Shown piece after piece: positions 1-5,086 of a stretch of 11,201 bases of DNA. The notes beneath the pieces were generated by a model, which was not told the DNA's origin, searched no databases, and saw only the letters and a program-made list of their open reading frames with translations. The stretch spans positions 1-11,201 of the forward strand of contig DASYIL010000046.1 in assembly GCA_035997545.1 (NCBI GenBank). The letters are read 5' to 3'. The DNA is from GCA-003244245 sp035997545 (GTDB lineage Bacteria > Actinomycetota > Actinomycetes > Mycobacteriales > Pseudonocardiaceae). The position numbers and the translations under genes were made by a program. Numbering within the stretch: position 1 is the first letter of the stretch; every line of letters starts with the position of its first letter.

Positions 1-456
1 GGGTGCGGTTTCGGCATCCGCTGGTGCGCTCGGCGGCCTACCGGTCGGCGTCGCTTCAGCAGCGACACGACGTGCACCGCGCCTTGGCGGAGGTCACCGA
101 TCCGCAGCGGGATCCCGACCGTCGGGCCTGGCACCGGGCCCTCGCCGCGCCCGGCCCCGATGAGGATGTCGCCGGGGAGCTCGAGCGCTTGGCTGGCCGA
201 GCGCAGGCGCGCGGGAGCTGGGCCGCGGCGGCGGCATTCCTGGAGAAGGCGGCGAGCCTGACCCGCGGATCCGCTCGCCGCGCGCAGCGCCTGCTCGCGG
301 CCGCGAAGGCCAAGCGCGACGCCGGCGCGCTGGACGCGGCACTGGGACTGGTGGTCACGGTCGAGGCTGAGCCGCTGGACGCCCTGCAGACCGCCCAGGT
401 GCAGCACCTGCGCGGACAGATCGCCTTTGACCAGCGACGCGTCAGCGGCGCTGCTC
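1..456 (+). pseudogene. Large LuxR-family ATPase regulator, internal fragment (truncated)
   Basis: The reading frame enters from outside the window and encodes RFRHPLVRSAAYRSAS followed by an alanine/arginine-rich helical repeat region (LERLAGRAQARG, AAAAAFLEKAASLT, RRAQRLLAAAKAKRDAG, HLRGQIAFDQRR). This is the segment just after the AAA/NB-ARC-like ATPase domain of large (about 900 residue) actinobacterial LuxR regulators, where the TPR-like sensor region begins. The family match stops near residue 150 (SGAAR). After that the frame only runs antisense through the neighbouring oxidoreductase gene. The TPR region and the C-terminal helix-turn-helix are therefore missing, so it cannot be a working regulator. 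Loss of the 3' part by deletion is inferred from the abrupt end 9 bases before the stop codon of the minus-strand gene. Family assignment is firm; the 5' part lies outside the window. Confidence 0.75.
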
Positions 457-464
457 GCGCTGGG

Positions 465-902
465 TTAGCTGGCCGGCTCGAGCACGAAGACCGGGATCTG
501 CCGCTCGGTCTTGGTCTGGTACTCGGCGTAGTCGGGCCAGGCCTCGACCGCCCGGTCCCACCAGAGCGCCTTCTCATCGCCGGTGACCTCGCGCGCGACC
601 AGCTCGTACTTGGCCGGGCCGTCCTGCAGCTCCACCGCCGGGTGGGCGACGATGTTGTGGTACCACACCGGATGCTGGGGTGCGCCGCCGAGCGAGGCGA
701 CCACTGCGTAGCGACCGTCGTGCTCCACCCGCATCAGCGGGGTCTTGCGGATCTTGCCGGACTTGGCGCCGAGGGTGGTCAGAATGATCACCGGCTTGCC
801 GCGCATCGTGGTTCCGTCGGTTCCACCCGAGCTCTCATACCTCTCGACCTGGTCACGGACATAACCCTGGGGGCTTGGCTCGTAGTCGCCGCTCAATGCC
901 AT
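465..902 (-). CDS. Deazaflavin (F420)-dependent nitroreductase family oxidoreductase (Ddn-like)
   Basis: This 145-residue protein belongs to the Ddn/FDOR-A family, small split-barrel enzymes that use reduced F420 to reduce quinones, nitro compounds and other electrophiles. Family features seen are the N-terminal GDYEPSPQGYVRDQVERYE (residues 5-23), a core beta strand and phosphate-binding turn PVIILTTLGAKSGKIRKTPL (37-56), the HPVWYHNIVAHPAVELQ block (77-93), and a C-terminal WPDYAEYQTKTERQIPVFVLEP. Length is normal for the family and no signal peptide or membrane segment is present. The ATG at 902 was chosen because the family N-terminus follows it directly. A GGGAG lies about 20 bases upstream, which is rather far for a ribosome binding site. 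The gene looks intact although both flanks are broken LuxR genes. Natural substrate unknown; physiological quinone reduction and redox defence are family-level inferences. Confidence 0.88.
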   Translation of the reverse strand: MALSGDYEPSPQGYVRDQVERYESSGGTDGTTMRGKPVIILTTLGAKSGKIRKTPLMRVEHDGRYAVVASLGGAPQHPVWYHNIVAHPAVELQDGPAKYELVAREVTGDEKALWWDRAVEAWPDYAEYQTKTERQIPVFVLEPAS

Positions 903-971
903 ATCGTGCTCACGTGTCGGTTCTCCCTAGTTCGACCGAGGTGACTGTCTGGTAACGGCTGCTGACCCCGG

Positions 972-989
972 CGATACAGACGATACAGA
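972..989. repeat. Perfect tandem 9-bp repeat in the gap between oxidoreductase and LuxR remnant
   Basis: cgatacaga occurs twice back to back, about 70 bases upstream of the minus-strand oxidoreductase start. It could be a direct-repeat operator for that gene or a chance slippage product. No clear -35/-10 pair was found next to it. The rest of the 903-1098 gap shows nothing recognisable. Confidence 0.5.
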
Positions 990-1098
990 AGCGGCTGTGC
1001 GTGTCATGCCGCTGAGGGTGAGGCCGGCGGGGCACGCTCGCATCCACCAGTGGCCAGTCGCCGCCGGTCGGTATGGGTGTACCGTCGGTGCCGGGCAG

Positions 1099-1412
1099 AT
1101 GGCCACACATTCCCCCATCCGAGGGCGCGCGGTAGAGCTCATAGACCGGCGCAGTGAACGCGACGCGCTGAACCGGTGCATTGAGGCTGTTCGCGCGGGT
1201 GAGCCGGGCACTGGTGGTGCGTGGCGAGCCGGGGGTGGGCAAGACGGCGCTGTTGGGATACGCGGTCGAGCATGCGTCGGGTTGCCGGGCGGTGCGCGCC
1301 GCGGGTGTCCAATCGGAGATGGAGCTTGCCTTCGCCGGGTTGCATCAGTTGTTGGCGCCGCTGCTGGATCGCCTCCGGCGTCTCCCGGTTCCGCAGCGCG
1401 ATGCGCTCGGCG
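1099..1412 (+). pseudogene. Large LuxR-family ATPase regulator, N-terminal fragment with frameshift
   Basis: Two frames together give the standard N-terminus of a large LuxR/ATPase regulator. From the ATG at 1099 one frame encodes GRAVELIDRRSERDALNRC and then IEAVRAGE. From about 1200 the next frame carries on with SRALVVRGEPGVGKTALL, which contains the Walker A (P-loop) motif GEPGVGKT, then RAAGVQSEMELAFAGLHQLL and APLLDRLRRLPVPQRDALG. The shift lies at ggtgagccgg, where the family would read GGT GAG AGC CGG, so a two-base loss (or one-base gain) is the simplest explanation. Homology stops at about 1412, where transposase sequence begins. The rest of the ATPase, the TPR region and the DNA-binding domain are absent. 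It does not overlap the fragment at 1-456 in family coordinates, so both could come from one broken gene or from two paralogues. Confidence 0.78.
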
Positions 1413-1418
1413 ACGCAA

Positions 1419-1820
1419 CGCCGCGACCTGCACCACCTGATGCGTCCCTCAGCGCAGCTGGCCACCGCCCGGGCGCTGCGGTGGCGGGAGGACTTCCAAG
1501 CCTTCTACGACCAGTACCCCAGCTACGCACCCGAGTACCTGCGCCGCTGGTGCTACGGCGCGAAGCGCTCCCGCCTGCAACCGATCAAGGCGTTCGTCAC
1601 CCTGGTCGAGAACCACTGGGACGGCATCATCGCCTGGCACCAAAACCACCTGAGCAACGGCCTGCTCGAAGGGATCAACTCGCTGGTCCAGGCAGCCAAG
1701 GCCCGCGCCCGGGGCTACCTCAGCAAAAACAAGATGATCACCATCGTCTACCTCACCGCGGCCAAACTCCCACTACCCACCCTCACCAGCCCAACCCCCG
1801 CCTACATGCCCTCACGCTGA
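1419..1820 (+). pseudogene. ISL3-family (IS204/IS1001/IS1096/IS1165) transposase, C-terminal fragment
   Basis: About 130 residues match the C-terminal end of ISL3-family DDE transposases. Visible blocks are RRDLHHLMRPSAQLATARAL, YLRRWCYGAKRSRLQPIKAF, HWDGIIAWHQNHLSNGLLEG, and INSLVQAAKARARGYLSKNK followed by MITIVYLTAAKLPLP. The SNGLLEGINSLVQAAKARARG block is the family's C-terminal signature and holds the last acidic catalytic residue (E of LLEG). The N-terminal zinc-finger/HTH part and the first two catalytic aspartates are not present, so the protein is inactive. The frame is open to its natural stop (TGA 1818-1820), so the 3' end has suffered no frameshift and truncation may be fairly recent. 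Confidence 0.85.
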
Positions 1821-1849
1821 GTAATCCACTGAAAACAGCGAAGAGCCCC
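1821..1849. repeat. Right terminal inverted repeat of the ISL3 remnant
   Basis: Read on the minus strand from 1849 this begins GGGCTCTTCGCTGTTTTCAG and runs on to the transposase stop. ISL3-family ends typically begin GGCTCTTC or a close variant, and the position directly behind the transposase stop fits. The partner end was not found anywhere in the window. Confidence 0.6.
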
Positions 1850-2281
1850 AGTACCGCTTCCCCGCGACGAATTCAACGGGGCCTATCGGCATCACCGTGA
1901 TGTCCAGACGGCCCAAATGCGAGGGGGCCGCTGCACCTCGTAGGCAGCGCGCCGCAGGCCCGCGAGGTCGCGGGTCAGGTTCTCGGGTGTGCCGGTGCTG
2001 TAGAAGCCGTGGCCGCGCCGAGGGGTGCGGCGGTAGGTCACCCGGCTGCGTCCGCCGACGACGACGGGCGGCCCGCCGGGTTGGACCGGCCGAGGATGGG
2101 CGTCGATGTCGGCGAAGCTGACGAACTGCCCGTGGTAAGCCGGGGAATCCGAGTTCCACAGCTGCGCCATGGCGTCCAGATACTCGTCCGTGCGAAGCTC
2201 CTCCGCCAGCATTGCCAGCCTGGCGGTGACGTCGGGGTCCACCATGGCGTGGGAGTTCATCCAACCGATTCGAATGTCCAA
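1850..2281 (-). pseudogene. LLM-class (F420-type) flavin-dependent oxidoreductase, C-terminal remnant with frameshift
   Basis: Reading on the minus strand from 2281 the protein LDIRIGWMNSH is followed by a long helix, then EYLDAMAQLWNSDSPAYHGQF, FADIDAHPRPVQPGGPPVVVGG, TPENLTRDLAGLRRAAYEVQ and RP. These are the C-terminal half-barrel features of luciferase-like monooxygenases of the F420-dependent type (W in the TP/TS-AYHG block, DIDAHPRPVQ, PPVVVGG). At a run of five C on that strand (1923-1927) the frame breaks; the next frame resumes with SHLGRLDITVMPIGP and ends at the IS terminus at 1849. The N-terminal half with the F420/FMN pocket is missing. The frameshift and two truncations make it non-functional. 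Exact subfamily and substrate cannot be told. Confidence 0.78.
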
Positions 2282-2425
2282 CGACGCGCTCAGACCGCGG
2301 TCCGCCGCCGTCGGCGACCAGCACGGAGCCCGTGCTCCCGAACCAATCGGCACGACCTGTCTCCCTAGCTGCCATCGACAGCGGCACGAACCCGGCGCGG
2401 TCACCGCGTGTATGGTGGCGCTCGC
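2282..2425. other. Gap between zwf and the LLM remnant
   Basis: No gene is recognised. Two hairpins are visible: gcacgg-agc-ccgtgc at 2321-2335 and cgcgg-tca-ccgcg at 2396-2408. Open frames across this stretch show no family match that I recognise. Confidence 0.4.
2396..2408 (-). terminator. Possible intrinsic terminator downstream of zwf
   Basis: A perfect 5-bp GC stem with a 3-base loop (cgcgg tca ccgcg) lies 18 bases beyond the zwf stop codon, followed by a second 6-bp hairpin at 2321-2335. There is no U-tract, which is common for actinobacterial terminators, so the call rests only on position and stem. Confidence 0.3.
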
Positions 2426-3874
2426 TCAGACGGACTGGCCGTGCAGGTCCGGCGGGGCGGAGGCTGAGGACCTGAGCAGCCAGCCGATGGGCTCGGCGAG
2501 CCGGTCCGCCTCGGCTGGCCCCCATGAGCCCTTCGGATAGATCATCGGCTCTGGCTTGTCGGCGAGCAGCGCGCCGGCCACCTGCCAGACGTGTTCCAAG
2601 CCGTCGGGACGGGTGAACAGCGAGCGGTCACCGAGCAGCACGTCGTGGATCAGCCGGACGTAGGGCGGCAGCGGATGCCCTCCCGGCACTGTCTTCAGCG
2701 GTAGCGCGGTGTGCGCCGTGCTGAGGGTCAGAGCAGGTCCGGGCTCCTTGACGACGAGCGAGAGGTCCAGTTCACCCGCACTGGCAAGGTCGAAGGTCAA
2801 GACGTTGCCCAATGCCGGCAGCTCGTGCACCGGAGCGTCGGGCTGGCGAAATACCAGGCTCACCTGCTGGCGCGACGCGGCCAACTGCTTACCGGTACGT
2901 AGCAGGAACGGGACCCCGCGCCAGCGCTCGGTGTCGACCCACAACCGGGCCGCGACGAACGTCTCGGTGCGGGAGTCCTCGGCGACACCGTTGATGTCGC
3001 GGTAGCCCTCGAACTGGCCGAGCACCACGTCGTCGGGGTCCAGTGGGCGGAACGCACCGATCACCGCCTCTCGGGCTGCCGCCAGGTCCTCGGCGTTGAA
3101 GCTGGCCGGCGGTTCCATGGCGACCTCGGCGGCTACCTGGAACAGGTGGGTGACGAGCATGTCGAGCACCGCCCCCGTGCTGTCGTAGAACTCGGCACGG
3201 TCGACCACGTCGAGCACCTCGGGCACGTCGACCTGCACCGCAGCCAGGTGGGAGCGGTCCCATACCCCGCTGAACAGACCGTTGCCGAAGCGCACAGCAT
3301 GGAGGTCCTGGGTCGCCTCCTTGCCCAGGAAATGGTCGATCCGGAACACCTGGGACTCGGTGAGAACCTGATGAACCGCACGGTCGAGTGTCTGAAAGGA
3401 GCCCAGGGATGTGCCGAACGGCTTCTCGAAGATCACTCGGGATCGCGTGGCGAGCCCGTGCCGGCCGAGGCCACGGGTGAGGGTCTCGAATGCTGTGGGT
3501 GGCACGGCGAAGTAGTGCACCCGCTGTGGGCGTCCTCCCAGCTCGCGTTCCGCCTCGCTGAAGACTTCGAGCAGGCTCCCCGGATTGTCCGCGGAGAAGC
3601 CGCCGCCGGCGAAGCGCAGCCGGGAGCAGAACTCCTCCCACGGGCCCTCATCGGGCCGCGGGCCGAACTCGGTGAGCGCGTCGTGCACGCGGGCCTGAAA
3701 GTCCTCGTGGCTCACCTCGCCACGGCCGTTGCCGATCAACCGCCAGTCGTGGGGCAGCAGCTCGGCCTGCGCCAGGCGGAAGAAGGCCGGTAGCACCATC
3801 CGGCGAGCGAGATCTCCAGTCGCGCCGTAGAGCACGAAGACGGTGGAGTCGGACACGCGGCCAACCTCAGACAC
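2426..3874 (-). CDS. zwf: Glucose-6-phosphate 1-dehydrogenase
   Basis: This 482-residue cytoplasmic enzyme oxidises glucose 6-phosphate to 6-phosphogluconolactone with NADP+ (or NAD+/F420-independent cofactors), the first step of the oxidative pentose phosphate pathway and a main NADPH source. Seen in order are the Rossmann dinucleotide motif YGATGDLARRM (16-26), EKPFG (150-154), the substrate-binding signature RIDHFLGKE (178-186), and the loop FYDSTGAVLDMLVTHLFQV (229-247) with the catalytic-base histidine at about 243. The C-terminal domain follows with FLLRTGKQL, PPYVRLIHDVLLGDRSLFTR and IYPKGSWGPAEADRL. In this loop T replaces the usual N of NHL and L replaces R of RDM, which marks a Zwf subclade rather than loss of function. 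Start is GTG 3874, with AGGAAGG seven bases ahead; a second in-frame GTG at 3856 is a weaker option. The frame stays open upstream to 4306, but that part is decayed aquaporin sequence, not zwf. No opcA, tal or pgl neighbour is present, so it is not in the usual pentose-phosphate operon. Confidence 0.95.
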   Translation of the reverse strand: MSEVGRVSDSTVFVLYGATGDLARRMVLPAFFRLAQAELLPHDWRLIGNGRGEVSHEDFQARVHDALTEFGPRPDEGPWEEFCSRLRFAGGGFSADNPGSLLEVFSEAERELGGRPQRVHYFAVPPTAFETLTRGLGRHGLATRSRVIFEKPFGTSLGSFQTLDRAVHQVLTESQVFRIDHFLGKEATQDLHAVRFGNGLFSGVWDRSHLAAVQVDVPEVLDVVDRAEFYDSTGAVLDMLVTHLFQVAAEVAMEPPASFNAEDLAAAREAVIGAFRPLDPDDVVLGQFEGYRDINGVAEDSRTETFVAARLWVDTERWRGVPFLLRTGKQLAASRQQVSLVFRQPDAPVHELPALGNVLTFDLASAGELDLSLVVKEPGPALTLSTAHTALPLKTVPGGHPLPPYVRLIHDVLLGDRSLFTRPDGLEHVWQVAGALLADKPEPMIYPKGSWGPAEADRLAEPIGWLLRSSASAPPDLHGQSV

Positions 3875-3881
3875 GGCAGAG

Positions 3882-3888
3882 CCTTCCT
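3882..3888 (-). promoter_or_regulatory. Ribosome binding site that sets the zwf start
   Basis: On the minus strand AGGAAGG lies seven bases before GTG 3874, the best Shine-Dalgarno match in the area. It favours 3874 over the in-frame GTG at 3856 and over any start in the upstream open frame. Confidence 0.7.
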
Positions 3889-3973
3889 GGCTGCTTGTAC
3901 CCAGCCTGTCACAGTCGCTCCAGGTCTCGATTGTGACCCCACGCCAGAGGATGCCTCCTTCGGTGTGGAACCA

Positions 3974-4065
3974 GACCGTGTACTTCGGCCGGCGGTGGAA
4001 GGGACCGTCTCTGTGGCTTTTGGGGAGCATGTGGGGGAGCTTCGGTATCAGCGATGACATTCCAT
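3974..4065 (-). pseudogene. Decayed 5' coding end of an aquaporin gene, upstream of zwf
   Basis: Starting at the ATG at 4065 the minus strand reads ATG GAA TGT CAT CGC TGA, so the frame closes at once. If one A of the GGAATG is removed, the reading becomes MDVIADTEAPPHAP, matching MDVIRHTDAPPEGSP at the start of the aquaporin at 11067. Further on, CGG CCG AAG TAC ACG GTC in another frame encodes RPKYTV, the counterpart of GRKYAV just before the first aquaporin helix. Nucleotide similarity is gapped but follows through to about 3974. No membrane helices remain beyond this point. It is best read as the left-over start of a second aquaporin copy, now serving only as DNA in front of zwf. Confidence 0.7.
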
Positions 4066-4179
4066 GACGTCGAGATTCGTCTCGCGGCGGACGCGTGTCG
4101 TCAGGGCCACCACCCATCTGCGCTCCTGGCCGGCTGGACTCTTTGCATACCTGCCAGCTGGAGTATGGCTCCGTGCTGC
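4063..4179 (-). repeat. Aquaporin leader repeat, copy 1 (upstream of zwf)
   Basis: Read on the minus strand, these 117 bases align without gaps to 10953-11069 on the plus strand, with 99 identical positions by hand count. The best kept stretches are ggtatgcaaaga, tccagccggcc, tggccctgacgaca and gacgtcatgga. The alignment ends at the ATG that starts the aquaporin in copy 2 and its decayed counterpart here. The copies point in opposite directions, so together they form a large, imperfect inverted repeat around 4180-10952. Whether it still acts as a promoter or leader for zwf is inference. Confidence 0.85.
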
Positions 4180-4307
4180 CAACGCGGCGGTGGTTGGTGC
4201 CTCTGTTGCTGGCGCAGGCCCCAGCGGCTGGCGAGTTGGTGGGCATATGTCCCGATTGAGAGACAGGGATGGCGATGACCACCGTAGAGGCCGAGAGCAC
4301 CGTCACG

Positions 4308-4336
4308 TCGACAGCGGGAGAGCGAGGACGTAAACT
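4308..4336 (+). promoter_or_regulatory. Sigma-70-type (SigA-like) promoter for the MEDS/kinase operon
   Basis: TCGACA (4308-4313) and TAAACT (4331-4336) are separated by exactly 17 bases. They match TTGACA at five of six positions and fit the TAnnnT -10 pattern of actinobacterial housekeeping promoters. Transcription would begin near 4343 and leave a leader of about 90 bases before the ATG at 4433. The lower-GC -10 stands out in its surroundings. Confidence 0.5.
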
Positions 4337-4432
4337 GTATGCCGTTCGTCACGGCGCCCGGTTGCGTCTGAGCTGGGTGCGGGATCGAATTGGGCGGCGC
4401 CAAATCGGTCCGCCGCTACGTAAGGTGAGAAT

Positions 4433-5086
4433 ATGGAGACCACCGCGCAATCCCAGCAGTTTACCGGGAGTACTTTCAGCCAGCATCGTCATATTTGTGC
4501 GTTCTTCAACAGCATCGACGAGCAGCATCGCGTGCTCCGCCCGTTCATCAAGGATGGTTTCGATCGGGGGGATAAAGCCTACCATCTCGTTGATCGCGAG
4601 CAACGGGAAGAACATCTCAGGCGGCTCGCCGAAGCAGGTATCAATGTGCAGGAGGCGATGGGCGCCGGCCAATTGGAGGTGCGGCCGTGGCAAGACGGTC
4701 CGCTCCACGGAGACCGTTTCGACCAGGACACCTGGCTGGTGTCATTCGAACAAGTGCTCCAGTCCGGGGTGGCAGCAGGGTACGCGCGGACAAGATTCCT
4801 GGCTCACATGGAATGGGCGCTGGTCGACTTGCCAGGCGTCGACGATCTGATCGAGTTCGAGACGCGGGTCAACTACGTGACTCCCAAGTACGAGGATGCA
4901 TTGATCTGCACGTATGACCTGACGAAGTTTGGCGCGAGCGTGGTGATGGACGCCTTGCGGACGCATCCAGTCGTGATTATCGGCGGGCTGCTTCAGGAAA
5001 ATCCGTTCTTCGTTCCTCCTGACCAGTTGCTGCTCGAGATTCGGGAGCGGCGGTCAGTCCGCAAGAGCGCAAGCATGGCAGACTAA
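4433..5086 (+). CDS. Stand-alone MEDS (DcmR-type) sensory domain protein
   Basis: This 217-residue soluble protein matches the MEDS domain (methanogen/methylotroph, DcmR sensory domain), named after the dichloromethane-responsive repressor DcmR. Seen are HRHICAFFNSIDEQHRVLRP (18-37), FIKDGFDRGDKAYHLVD (38-54), the middle block FDQDTWLVSFEQVLQSG (96-112), RFLAHMEWAL (121-130) and CTYDLTKFGASVVMDALRTH (159-178), and a late PFFVPP block (191-196) before a charged C-terminus. The domain fills the whole protein, so no DNA-binding or kinase part is attached. The ligand is unknown. AAGGTGA lies four bases before the ATG. Its stop TAA abuts the ATG of the histidine kinase, implying translational coupling and equal production. 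It may hand a small-molecule signal to the kinase or bind it directly; that is inference from the arrangement. Confidence 0.85.
   Translation: METTAQSQQFTGSTFSQHRHICAFFNSIDEQHRVLRPFIKDGFDRGDKAYHLVDREQREEHLRRLAEAGINVQEAMGAGQLEVRPWQDGPLHGDRFDQDTWLVSFEQVLQSGVAAGYARTRFLAHMEWALVDLPGVDDLIEFETRVNYVTPKYEDALICTYDLTKFGASVVMDALRTHPVVIIGGLLQENPFFVPPDQLLLEIRERRSVRKSASMAD

Larger units (their letters stand above)
1413..1849 (+). mobile_element. 3' remnant of an ISL3-family insertion sequence
   Basis: This stretch holds the last third of an ISL3-type transposase and, after its stop, a terminal-inverted-repeat-like end. The 5' two thirds of the transposase and the left end of the element are missing. The element is inserted between, or has replaced, parts of a LuxR gene on its left and an LLM oxidoreductase gene on its right. 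It is most likely the scar of a deletion adjacent to the element. Because only one end is present, no target-site duplication can be checked. Confidence 0.7.

Noticed and set aside
997..1098. Start of the LuxR N-terminal fragment at 997
   Set aside because: The residues before 1099 do not resemble the family N-terminus; the later ATG fits better.
3146..3793. 215-residue plus-strand open frame inside zwf
   Set aside because: It is the complement of a clear, full-length G6PD gene; no independent homology or start signals.
3875..4306. N-terminal extension of zwf by 144 residues (open frame from 4306)
   Set aside because: The extra part has no G6PD homology, contains the decayed aquaporin start in other frames, and a good ribosome binding site sits before GTG 3874.
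4064..4333. Small protein shared by 4064-4333 (plus) and 10871-11197 (minus), MTSRF...VVRA...PAG.FAY.PA
   Set aside because: The similarity is real at DNA level but is explained by the aquaporin leader repeat; the opposite strand starts the aquaporin, so the shared frame is an antisense shadow.
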